Source: DATKMP01 sp963790045 (lineage in GTDB: Bacteria > Bacteroidota > Ignavibacteria > UBA10030). From it: a stretch of 64,000 bases of DNA. The translations under genes and the position numbers were made by a program. The stretch lies in NCBI GenBank assembly GCA_963790045.1, contig CAWBMS010000011.1, positions 1 through 64,000 of the forward strand, in the 5' to 3' direction. Shown here in pieces: positions 55,604-63,660 of this stretch. Numbering within the stretch: position 1 is the first letter of the stretch; every line of letters starts with the position of its first letter. Under the pieces are notes generated by a model that did not search any database, had not been told where the DNA came from, and saw only the letters and a program-made list of their open reading frames with translations.

Positions 55604-58600
55604 ACAACAACATCGAGCAACTTCAAGTATGGTACGAAATCGCGATGTCAATTGGTTCAAGTCTGGAATTGCGCCCGATGCTTAACAACAGTTTAGCCGT
55701 TCTTCTTAAAAAACTAAATTGTTCTGCCGGTGGAGTTCTTTTTTCACGACCATGTTCACTCCCGAGTCTGACGTCCAATAATGTAAAGAAAATTTATTTC
55801 GAAGAAGTTTTTAATATTCCCAGGAGTATTGCTAAAAACAAAGCGTACCAAGCTGCGATACAACGTGTGCCGAAAACAATTTCTTCAGATCAATTGGAAG
55901 GATTTATTCGACAGCTCCCTTCTCAGTACCCAGATAGATACCGGAAGTTATTTTTATATACTGGAACTGCCCGATATTGGTTTGCTGATACTTACCAAAT
56001 ATGGTGAAGCGTTAGATGATATTATTCTTAAATCTTTAAAACCCTTATTGAATAAATTAGCCGGTGCATGTAGAGCATGCATACAAAACGCAGCATTTCG
56101 AGAGAGCAATGCACGGATGAGAGACATTGTTTACAGTGTCGGTGATTGGGTTTGGGAGGTGGATGAAAATGGAAAATATATCTACAGTTCAAGTAAAGGT
56201 CAAGATTTTTTAGGTCACACATCGGAAGAAATAATTGGAAAGACACCTTTCGACTTCATGCCGCCGGATGAGGCGAAAAGAGTAGGAATGATCTTTGTTG
56301 ATATTGTTACGGCCAAAGCGCCCATTAAAGATTTGGAAAATTGGAATCTCAGAAAGAATGGTGAAAAAATTTGTCTTCTCACCAATGGTGTTCCCATCCT
56401 GGATGAAAAAGGAAATCTAAAAGGGTACCGTGGAGTAGGTAAAGATATTTCTGAACTTAAACGGAAAGAAGAAAACATCAGAAAGCTTTCTCGTGCAGTA
56501 GAACAGAGCCATGCATCGATAGTAATTACGAATTTCCAAGGAGAGATCGAATATGTCAATCCGAAATTTACTCGACTCACCGGATATTCAATAGAGGAAG
56601 TGAAGGGAAAAAATCCGCGAATATTAAAATCGGGAGAAACTCTCCGAGAAGAGTATATACAGTTGTGGAAGACGATTTTAGGGGGTAAAAGCTGGCATGG
56701 TGAATTTCATAACAAGAAAAAAAATGGAGAGTTATATTGGGAATCTGCTTCTATCTCTCCGATCTTAGACGAAAAGGGAACAATAACCAATTTCCTTGCT
56801 ATAAAAGAAGATATCACAGATCGCAAAATGGCGGAAGAAGCATTGCGTGAAACCACCGACTATCTTGAAAGTTTACTCACGTTTGCAAATGCACCTATTA
56901 TGGTGTGGGACAAAAATCATAAAATCACGAAATTCAATTTAGCATTCGAACGATTAACAGGTTATACGATGTATGATGTCATTGGCAAACATCCGGAAAT
57001 GCTTTTTGCCGATGGTTCCAACGTTGCTCGTTCCCTTCTTGCACGGACATCAGATGGCGATCATTTGGTATCGGAAGAGATTCCTATTCGTTCTAAGAAG
57101 GGGAATGTTTGTCTGGTTCTATGGAATACAGCAAATATCTATGCAAAAGACAAAAAAACAATCATCGCTACTATTGCTCATGGACAAGATATCAGCGAGC
57201 GAAAGCTGGCAGAAGAAGCACTCCAGGAAAGCGAGATACGTTTTCGTTCACTATACGAAAATACCACTATCGGTCTCTATAGAACGACACCGGGAGGGAG
57301 TATCTTGTTGGCAAATCCGGCACTCGTAAAAATGCTCGGTTATGCATCCTTTCAAGAACTTGCTGAAAGGAATCTTGAGAAAGATCGTTTCGAACCGTCT
57401 TATCAACGCAAAGACTTCCTTGAAAAGATCGAAAGAGACGGCGTGTTAAATGGTTTCGAATCAAAATGGATTTGTAAAGATGGCAAAACTATTTTTGTCG
57501 TGGAAAGTGCTCGAGCGATACGCGATGCTCAGAATAAGACGTTGTACTATGATGGAACTGTAGAAGACATTACAACGCGCGAACTATTAGAAGAACAAAT
57601 GCGGCAGATGCAGAAGCTGGAGAGTTTGGGAACACTTGCCGGCGGTATTGCGCATGACTTTAATAACATCTTAAATATTATTCTTGGATGTTCATCACTA
57701 TTGGAGACAAGGATCAATCAGCCGGAAAAATTCTCTGAAAGCATTCAAGCCATTACACATGCTGTTTGAACGGGGAACTGCCTTGGTACGACAGATCATG
57801 ACATTTGCACGCAAAGCAGAAACAGACTTTGCCCCGGTAGATGTTCACGAGCTTATTCGTGAACTGTATTCGATGTTAGAGCAGACCTTTCCCAAAGTCA
57901 TAACATTCCATGCACAATTAGACAATTCTCTTCCAATTCTCTATGCCGATCATTCACAGTTGCATCAAGTCTTCCTTAATCTTTGTGTCAATGCACGTGA
58001 TGCGATGCCGCAAGGTGGAAGTATAACGATAACGGTTAAAGTTCAAAATCGTATTTACGTGCAAGAACGATTTCCTGCAGCTGATCAGGAACACTACATC
58101 TCCATTGATGTTACCGATACCGGTGACGGAATGGATGAAACTACAAGAGTCCGAATCTTTGATCCATTTTTTACGACCAAGGAACATGGGAAAGGAACAG
58201 GTTTAGGTCTTGCGGTGGTGCACGGAATTATGCAAGCACATCATGGATTTATTAACGTAGAAAGTGCTCCTCAAAAAGGCACAGTATTCCATTTATATTT
58301 ACCGGTTTTTGCAGTAGCGCAGAATATCCTACAATCTCAAATGGTTGCTGAAACACGAACACGCGGCGGTACAGAAACAATTCTTCTTGTAGAAGATGAA
58401 GAACTTCTCATCGATATGCTCGGCATGGTTCTCGAATCCCAGGGCTACACGATACTCAAGGCGGGTGATGGAAAACAGGCGATTGAATTGTATCAACAGC
58501 ATCAACAGAAGATAGATATTGTTGTTACCGATATGGGATTGCCTGAAATGACAGGAAAAGACGAATTTAAGGAACTCAAAAAAATCAATCCTAAGGTCAA

Positions 58601-58745
58601 AGTAATTCTTGCCAGTGGTTTTCTTGAACCTGAGATGAAGACAGAACTTTTAAACGCTGGAGCAAAAAGTTTTATCCAGAAACCATATAACGCCGAATCG
58701 ATTCTCAAAATTATTCGGAATGTACTGGATGAAAATGGAGAATAA
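55600..58745 (+). CDS. GAF/multi-PAS hybrid histidine kinase with receiver domain (two frameshifts)
   Basis: About 1050 residues, no membrane helix, so cytoplasmic. Order: GAF-like (LQVWYEIAMSIGSSLELRPML), PAS (DIVYSVGDWVWEVDENGKY), PAS (SIVITNFQGEIEYVNPKFTRLTGY), PAS (APIMVWDKNHKITKFNLAFERLTGY), PAS (TIGLYRTTPGGSILLANPALVKM), kinase box GTLAGGIAHDFNNILNIILG, ATPase LCVNARDAMPQGG and KGTGLGLAVVHGIMQAHHG, and receiver ILLVEDEELLIDML with DIVVTDMGLPEM. Frame breaks at about 55930-55935 and at 57768 (TTT for TT). Paired with the FIST protein, which may feed it a ligand signal. Output partner is unknown. Confidence 0.88.
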
Positions 58746-58792
58746 AGTTTCTTACGGGAGAAGAGACAGGTACCGCAGTTATATTCTTGGGT

Positions 58793-58825
58793 AAAAAAAA
58801 GCCAAGGAATTTCGTTCTTGGCTTT
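58793..58825 (-). terminator. Terminator of the tRNA-Asn locus
   Basis: On the - strand AAAGCCAAG...CTTGGCTTTTTTTT: stem GCCAAG/CTTGGC with loop, followed by T8. Stops the tRNA transcript and faces the end of the kinase gene. Confidence 0.85.
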
Positions 58826-58928
58826 AGCTCCGCGAGTAGGACTCGAACCTACATCCCGACAGCGTCGGGATAACAGCCGGATAGTTTCGTTCTTGGCTTT
58901 AGCTCCGCGAGTAGGACTCGAACCTACA
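58810..58928. repeat. 75-bp offset direct repeat of tRNA 3' part and trailer
   Basis: 44 identical bases at 58810-58853 and 58885-58928, covering the 3' half of tRNA-Asn (T arm and acceptor) and the adjacent terminator arm. The duplication leaves a truncated tRNA copy beside the intact one. Confidence 0.85.
58828..58882 (-). pseudogene. Truncated tRNA-Asn copy A with inserted palindrome
   Basis: The 3' half of tRNA-Asn (acceptor, T arm, part of the anticodon arm). In place of the 3' anticodon stem it has the palindrome ATCCCGACAGCGTCGGGAT (58853-58871), and the 5' half is missing. Cannot fold as a tRNA. Confidence 0.8.
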
Positions 58929-58974
58929 ACCCTCCGGTTAACAGCCGGATGCTCCACCATTGAGCTATCGCGGA
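58903..58974 (-). tRNA. tRNA-Asn (GTT)
   Basis: Complete cloverleaf on the - strand: acceptor TCCGCGA/TCGCGGA with G73, D arm TAGCTCAATGGTGGAGC, anticodon stem TCCGG/CCGGA with loop CTGTTAA (anticodon GTT), T arm GTAGGTTCGAGTCCTAC. No CCA is encoded. This is the only intact copy among three tRNA-Asn-like stretches in 500 bases. Confidence 0.97.
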
Positions 58975-58986
58975 ATATAGGCAACG

Positions 58987-59244
58987 TTAAATTTGTATTT
59001 CGTTGCGTAATAATTTGCAAATCATTTCGCGGCTTTTCCATGTTTTCACTTTTCTTTCTGCCGCTAACGCTTCTTGCTTAGTTGCATACTCTTTTGTGAA
59101 GAGCAGTTCCCACGGCCGATAGCGTGACGTAAATCCATGTTCAATACTGTTATGATATTGAAGCCGACGTATTGGATCGGATGAGGATCCAACATAATAC
59201 TTATGTGAAGGAACAGATCGAAGTATGTATAGGAAATATCCCAA
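58987..59244 (-). CDS. Small GIY-YIG nuclease between tRNA-Asn copies
   Basis: 85-residue single-domain GIY-YIG protein. Catalytic elements: YFLYILRS (GIY position) and KYYVGSSSDPIRRLQYHN (YIG-like YVG, then the Arg), SIEHGFTSRYRPWELLFTKEY, and the Glu in ALAAERKVKTWKSREM. It begins at a TTG two bases beyond the damaged tRNA copy upstream and ends 12 bases before the intact tRNA-Asn, all on the same strand. The stop codon TAG in the same frame lies directly upstream, so the start cannot extend. Family is sure; role as a stand-alone mobile or repair endonuclease is inferred from the tRNA context. Confidence 0.85.
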   Translation of the reverse strand: MGYFLYILRSVPSHKYYVGSSSDPIRRLQYHNSIEHGFTSRYRPWELLFTKEYATKQEALAAERKVKTWKSREMICKLLRNEIQI

Positions 59245-59246
59245 CT

Positions 59247-59315
59247 ACTACTCGAACTTACATCCCGACAGCGTCGGGATAACAGCCGGATGCTCCACCA
59301 TTGAGCTATCGCGGA
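59247..59315 (-). pseudogene. Damaged tRNA-Asn copy C with inserted palindrome
   Basis: The 5' half is perfect (TCCGCGATAGCTCAATGG... through anticodon GTT), but the 3' anticodon stem is replaced by the same 19-bp palindrome (59262-59280), and the T arm and acceptor (GTAAGTTCGAGTAGTAG) have diverged. It runs straight into the GIY-YIG start codon. Confidence 0.85.
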
Positions 59316-59484
59316 ATGGAAAACAATCAAAAAGCTCATCGTTACCGACGAGCTTTCATATCTAATATATTTCCAAAATACTCGAAAGTCAAGAATTGGT
59401 TTCAAAAATTCCTTGCGTTGCTTTTCCTTCCATTTACGGCTATATTAGTTTTAGAATTATTTATCTTTATGTGGAGAAAAAATC

Positions 59485-59829
59485 ATGATGAAAGGCGGAA
59501 TGCCCAATATGCAGCAGATGATGAAACAAGTTCAGCAGATGCAGCAGCGTATGGAACAAGTGCAGGCGGAGCTTGAAAATAAATTTGTCACAGCCGAAGC
59601 CGGTGGAGGGATGGTGAAGGTGACGGCGAACGGCAAGCAGCATGTCAGTAAGATTGAAATTGAAAAAGAAGTCGTGAATCCGGAAGAAAAAGAAATTTTG
59701 GAAGATTTGGTTGTTGCAGCAGTGAATCAGGCAATGGAAAAAGCGGCAGCACTGGCGAACGAAGATATGCAAAAAGTGACCGGCGGCATGATGCCGAATA
59801 TTCCTGGATTAAAAATTCCCGGAATGTAA
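59485..59829 (+). CDS. YbaB/EbfC-family nucleoid-associated protein
   Basis: 114-residue DNA-binding protein of the EbfC family, dimeric, binding DNA without strong sequence preference. The N-terminal helix is Met/Gln-rich (MQQMMKQVQQMQQRMEQVQ), followed by VTAEAGGGMVKVTANGKQHV and IEKEVVNPEEKEILEDLVVAA. GGAG at 59473 precedes ATG 59485. Located 2 bases before recR, the usual order, but without dnaX. Confidence 0.93.
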   Translation: MMKGGMPNMQQMMKQVQQMQQRMEQVQAELENKFVTAEAGGGMVKVTANGKQHVSKIEIEKEVVNPEEKEILEDLVVAAVNQAMEKAAALANEDMQKVTGGMMPNIPGLKIPGM

Positions 59830-59831
59830 AA

Positions 59832-60431
59832 ATGTTTTATACAGCAGAATCCATTGAACAATTAGCCGAGCAATTCGCGCAGCTTCCCGGTATCGGAAGA
59901 AAGACCGCGCATCGGCTGGCATTGTATATTTTGAAAATGTCTCACGAAGAAGTGGCGACGTTGGCGCAGGCGTTGATCAATGTGAAAGATAAGGTACATT
60001 ATTGTTCTGTGTGTTCCAATATCACGGAAACGGATCCGTGTTCTATTTGTTCTAACACGAGGCGTGATCGCTCGTCGATTTGTGTTGTGGAAGAACCGAA
60101 CGATGTTTTGGCAATTGAAAAAACAAATGAGTACCGGGGTTTGTATCATGTTCTCGGTGGAGCACTTTCGCCGTTGGATGGCATCGGTCCCGATGATTTG
60201 AAGATCAAAGAATTATTGCAGCGGCTGTCTGCTGTTGATGTCGAAGAAATCATTCTGGCGCTCAATCCAAATGTCGAAGGCGAAGCAACGACATTGTACC
60301 TTTCAAAACTATTTAAACCGCTCGGTATCAAAGTGACGCGTATTGCACGCGGTTTGCCGGTCGGCTCCGATCTGGAATTTGCAGATGAAGCGACATTAAC
60401 GCGGGCACTGGAAGGTAGAATTGCTGTTTAG
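59832..60431 (+). CDS. recR: Recombination mediator RecR
   Basis: 199 residues. An HhH motif (QLPGIGRKTAHRLALYIL), zinc finger CSVCSNITETDPCSICSN (four Cys), and Toprim domain (ICVVEEPNDVLAIEKT, YHVLGGALSPLDGIGPDDL, EIILALNPNVEGEATTLYL). Works with RecO and RecF to load RecA at gaps. Directly follows the EbfC gene. Confidence 0.96.
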   Translation: MFYTAESIEQLAEQFAQLPGIGRKTAHRLALYILKMSHEEVATLAQALINVKDKVHYCSVCSNITETDPCSICSNTRRDRSSICVVEEPNDVLAIEKTNEYRGLYHVLGGALSPLDGIGPDDLKIKELLQRLSAVDVEEIILALNPNVEGEATTLYLSKLFKPLGIKVTRIARGLPVGSDLEFADEATLTRALEGRIAV

Positions 60432-60449
60432 AAAAAACAGAAGAATGAT

Positions 60450-61286
60450 ATGAGCAAACAAAAAGTTTTTTTCCAAGGGGAACAGGGTTCGTTTAGTGAA
60501 CAAGCTGCGCAAAAATATTTTGGCAAGAATGTAAACGCTGTTCCCCAACCCGTGTTTGCGGAAGTATTTCGCAGTGTCGAACAATCGCGCGGTGCCTTCG
60601 GGATTGTGCCGATAGAAAATTCTGTTTTTGGCAGCATTCATCAGAACTATGATTTGCTGCTGAAACACAAATTAGTAATTATCGGTGAAACGCAATTACG
60701 TATCGAATTGAATCTTGCTGCGTTGCCCGGCACAAAAATGAAAGACATCAAACAAATTTATTCGCAGGCACAGGCATTGGGACAGTGCGAAAAATTTTTG
60801 GGTTTGCTCAAACATGTCAAAGTCATTGCATTTCATGATACTGCCGCTGCTGCGCGGATGATTCGTGAAGAAAATCGGAAAGATAGCGCAGCGATTGCCA
60901 GTGAAGCAGCCGTTCGCCAGCATGGGTTGCGCATTCTGCAGCGTAATGTCGAATCGGATCACGAAAATTATACGCGCTTTCTTATTCTTTCGCAAAAACC
61001 AATTTCCATCAAAGGTCGGGCGAAAACATCGCTTACCTTCGCTGTAAAAGATACACCGGGCGCATTGTTTAAAGCGCTTGCGATGTTCACACTACGTGAT
61101 ATTAATTTACTCAAAATCGAATCGCGGCCGTTCATCGGTAAGCCGTGGCAATATTTGTTTTATGTCGATATCGATGGCGACTTGCGTGATGAAAAAATTC
61201 GGCGGGCGCTGCGTCATTTGCAGGAAGTTTGCTCGTTTGTTCGCGTGTTCGGCAGCTACGCAGGTGTCGTTCGCAAATCATCGTAA
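60450..61286 (+). CDS. pheA: Prephenate dehydratase
   Basis: Makes phenylpyruvate for phenylalanine. 278 residues: the PDT domain has FFQGEQGSFSEQAA, GIVPIENSVFGSIHQNYDLLL, and YTRFLILSQKPI (TRF catalytic region); the C-terminal ACT domain (TSLTFAVKDTPGALFKALAMF, INLLKIESRPFIGKPWQYLFYVD) holds the ESRP motif that binds Phe for feedback inhibition. No chorismate mutase domain. It is 18 bases after recR. Confidence 0.96.
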   Translation: MSKQKVFFQGEQGSFSEQAAQKYFGKNVNAVPQPVFAEVFRSVEQSRGAFGIVPIENSVFGSIHQNYDLLLKHKLVIIGETQLRIELNLAALPGTKMKDIKQIYSQAQALGQCEKFLGLLKHVKVIAFHDTAAAARMIREENRKDSAAIASEAAVRQHGLRILQRNVESDHENYTRFLILSQKPISIKGRAKTSLTFAVKDTPGALFKALAMFTLRDINLLKIESRPFIGKPWQYLFYVDIDGDLRDEKIRRALRHLQEVCSFVRVFGSYAGVVRKSS

Positions 61287-61301
61287 TATTGTGAGAGTCT
61301 C

Positions 61302-62180
61302 ATGCAAATTCGTTATGCACTAAAAGAAGGTTTTTCCGGGTTCCAGCGCGCCAAACTTTCTATGTTCGCCGCAATCTTCACGATCTGTATTTCCCTGCTG
61401 CTCATCAGTTTTTTTGCCATCTTGTTTTTTAATGCCAACACCATTGTCAATTCTCTGCGGGAAAAAGTGGAGATGGAAGCATTTCTGAACGATCAACTTT
61501 CGAGCGATCAAACGATGCAGATAAAAAGTATCGTGGAAACAATCGAAGGCGTGCGTGAAGTGCGTTACATTTCCAAAGAGGAAGCCGCAAAAATATTTCA
61601 GACGGAATTCGGCGAAGATGTGTACAAAGTACTGAACTTCAACCCGCTGCCGGCGTCGTTCAAAATATTCCTTAAAGAGGGATACAAAACGGCGAAGAGT
61701 GCCGCTATCATTTACGATCAGGTTCATGCAATTAAAGGCGTGGACGAAATCATTTATCGCAAACAATTGTTGGAAATGCTCGATAAGGAAGCGGTCTCGT
61801 TGCTCTGGATTATGCTGGGGATCGGTGTGTTTGTCTTGCTGTCGTCGATTATTCTTGTTGCCAACACCATTCGCCTTGCGATTTATGCCAAGCGCAAAAT
61901 TATCCAAACGATGAAACTGATCGGTGCGACGCGCGGATTTATCCGCACGCCGTTTTTGTTGGAAGGATTGCTTCAAGGTTTATTCGGCGGTGCAATTGCC
62001 GCAGGCATGATCTTTCTCGTCTTCAATTATATGGAGCGCTGGCTTACGGTACAGCTTTCGGAATTTGTACAAGTTCAACCGTACTATTATGCAACGATTG
62101 TTGGAGCGGGGTGTTTGCTCGGATTATTGGGAAGCATGATTTCCGTCCGAAGATTTATCGGCGGAAAAGCTGTGCAATAA
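61302..62180 (+). CDS. ftsX: Cell-division protein FtsX
   Basis: Membrane partner of FtsE, controlling peptidoglycan hydrolases at the septum. Four membrane helices: LSMFAAIFTICISLLLISFF, LWIMLGIGVFVLLSSIILVA, LLQGLFGGAIAAGMIFLVF, and ATIVGAGCLLGLLGSMISV. The periplasmic loop has VEMEAFLNDQLSSDQTMQI and FNPLPASFKIFLKEGYK, and the cytoplasmic MKLIGATRGFIRTPFLLEG is the FtsX signature. 292 residues. No ftsE beside it. Confidence 0.95.
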   Translation: MQIRYALKEGFSGFQRAKLSMFAAIFTICISLLLISFFAILFFNANTIVNSLREKVEMEAFLNDQLSSDQTMQIKSIVETIEGVREVRYISKEEAAKIFQTEFGEDVYKVLNFNPLPASFKIFLKEGYKTAKSAAIIYDQVHAIKGVDEIIYRKQLLEMLDKEAVSLLWIMLGIGVFVLLSSIILVANTIRLAIYAKRKIIQTMKLIGATRGFIRTPFLLEGLLQGLFGGAIAAGMIFLVFNYMERWLTVQLSEFVQVQPYYYATIVGAGCLLGLLGSMISVRRFIGGKAVQ

Positions 62181-62199
62181 ACACCATATATAAAACGAA

Positions 62200-62733
62200 G
62201 TGCTTCGATTATCAACAAAACGTCTCGATTTAGTATCCGCAACGCTTGAGCATATCTCTGCTGAATTAGATGCGCCGGAACAACTTACTCTTCTGTTGGG
62301 TGCTGAAGTTCCAAATGATTGGCCGCCGGGACAATATGATCGTGGTGCTCAAGAATATTTTCGGGACAAATTATTAGAAGATGAGAAGTTGAACGCAGGA
62401 TGGTTGACTTGGTATGCTATGACGCAAGAACAACCGGTTACCGTAATTGCTGCAGGCGGTTTTCTTGGACAACCAAACGATCTTGGTGAAGTTGAAATTG
62501 GTTTTTCGGTGATGCCTCTATGGCGTAGACATGGTTACGCAACTGAACTTGTCAAAGCGCTTATAGCGAATGCCTTTATCGATCATAGGGTTGTAAAAAT
62601 TATTGCGCACGTAGCATTGCAAAACCATGATTCATGCAGTGTGCTGTTGCGAACAGGGTTTAAAAAAATGAACACAGCAAATGAAAACGGTGACATTCGT
62701 TTTGAACTCATTCGAAACGAATTGCTTTCTTAA
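62200..62733 (+). CDS. GNAT-family N-acetyltransferase
   Basis: 177 residues, GTG start at 62200 (19 bases after ftsX). RimJ/RimL-like fold: N-terminal LSTKRLDLVSATLEHI, then GEVEIGFSVMPLWRRHGYATELVKALI with the acetyl-CoA loop (R-R-H-G-Y-A), and VALQNHDSCSVLLRTGFKKM at the C-terminus. Substrate unknown. Confidence 0.85.
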   Translation: MLRLSTKRLDLVSATLEHISAELDAPEQLTLLLGAEVPNDWPPGQYDRGAQEYFRDKLLEDEKLNAGWLTWYAMTQEQPVTVIAAGGFLGQPNDLGEVEIGFSVMPLWRRHGYATELVKALIANAFIDHRVVKIIAHVALQNHDSCSVLLRTGFKKMNTANENGDIRFELIRNELLS

Positions 62734-62797
62734 GCGGTGAAGTTGAATTTCTTAGTTAGTGCCGGAAAAAATAAATTCATTCGGCTAAATCCTATAC

Positions 62798-62826
62798 ACA
62801 AAAGCCCCGCATTGCAGGGCTTTTGT
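62798..62826 (-). terminator. Terminator of tRNA-Arg
   Basis: ACAAAAGCCC(T)...GGGCTTTTGT hairpin immediately after the tRNA in its direction of transcription; 11-bp stem with flanking T-rich arm. Confidence 0.7.
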
Positions 62827-62832
62827 GTTGTG

Positions 62833-62906
62833 TGCACCCAGAGGGAGTCGAACCCCCAACCTACAGCTTCGTAGGCTGCCGCTCTATCCAATTGAGCTAT
62901 GGGTGC
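62833..62906 (-). tRNA. tRNA-Arg (ACG)
   Basis: Complete cloverleaf on the - strand: acceptor GCACCCA/TGGGTGC with A73, D arm TAGCTCAATTGGATAGAGC, anticodon stem GCAGC/GCTGT with loop CTACGAA (anticodon ACG), T arm GGGGGTTCGACTCCCTC. No encoded CCA. A34 is expected to become inosine, so tadA should be present elsewhere. Confidence 0.97.
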
Positions 62907-63026
62907 AAAGAATAAATAACCACTCGGTTATTTATAATATATTTTTTATATTTTGGACACAACAATGTTGTATCGAATCAACAAGATACGAAACATTGGA
63001 TGTTAATTCAAGAAAAAAATGAGAGC

Positions 63027-63629
63027 ATGGAACAGATGAATATTTCGCTTATCTTAGCGCATCCTTCTTCAAAAAGTTTTAATCATGCAATAGCTGAAAC
63101 TGCAATCAATGAACTGCAGCATCTTGGTCATCATGTGAATTTCCATGATTTGTATGCAGAACGATTCGATGCGATTCTTCCGGAAGACGAAATTCTTCGA
63201 GGTGGGTCGGCGGCAAGAGTTGTCGAGGAGCATTGTTCGGAAATCGCCAATGCAGATGGAATTGTCATCGTGCATCCCAATTGGTGGGGGCAGCCGCCGG
63301 CAATACTCAAAGGATGGATTGATCGAGTTTTGCGGCCCGGTGTAGCATACCGATTTATCGAAGGAGATCAAGGTGAAGGAGTTCCGATCGGATTGTTGAA
63401 AGCAAAATCCGCTTGTGTCTTTAATACTTCGAACACAAAAACAGAACGAGAAACGAACGTCTTCGGCGATCCGTTAGAAACAATCTGGAAGAATTGTATT
63501 TTCGATCTATGCGGCGTAAAAACGGTTTACCGCGAAATGTTTGGTGTCGTTGTGACGAGCACGATTGAGGAACGGAATGGTTGGCTTGCACAAGTTCGGA
63601 TGACGATCCGAAAATATTTCAATGAATAA
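63027..63629 (+). CDS. Flavodoxin-fold NAD(P)H oxidoreductase (NQO/ModaB-like)
   Basis: About 200 residues of the flavodoxin-like NAD(P)H dehydrogenase (quinone) family. ISLILAHPSSKSFNHAIAE binds the FMN/FAD phosphate, HDLYAERFDAIL follows, and IVIVHPNWWGQPPAILKGWIDRVLRPG is the flavin-binding signature. Possible starts are ATG 63000, 63027 and 63036, none with a good ribosome site; the family usually begins close to MNISLILAHP. Probably reduces quinones or electrophiles. 31 bases before a methyltransferase gene. Confidence 0.85.
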   Translation: MEQMNISLILAHPSSKSFNHAIAETAINELQHLGHHVNFHDLYAERFDAILPEDEILRGGSAARVVEEHCSEIANADGIVIVHPNWWGQPPAILKGWIDRVLRPGVAYRFIEGDQGEGVPIGLLKAKSACVFNTSNTKTERETNVFGDPLETIWKNCIFDLCGVKTVYREMFGVVVTSTIEERNGWLAQVRMTIRKYFNE

Positions 63630-63660
63630 TGTTTGAATATTGATAAGGATGGAATGACAG

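Noticed and set aside
188..57770. Programmed +1 frameshifting as the cause of the broken genes
   Set aside because: Sites share no slippery motif, the inserted base varies, and housekeeping genes such as metH are affected at a position intact in all relatives I know; assembly error is simpler.
58502..59081. ORFs on both strands across the tRNA-Asn locus, one with SMVEHPAVNRRVVGSSPTRG, the other with APRVGLEPTTLRL
   Set aside because: They are translations of tRNA-Asn and its remnants, a common annotation artefact; no ribosome site and the tRNA explains the sequence.
62825..63022. 65-codon + strand ORF beginning with APRGSRTPNLQLRRLPLYPIE
   Set aside because: Translation of tRNA-Arg on the opposite strand.
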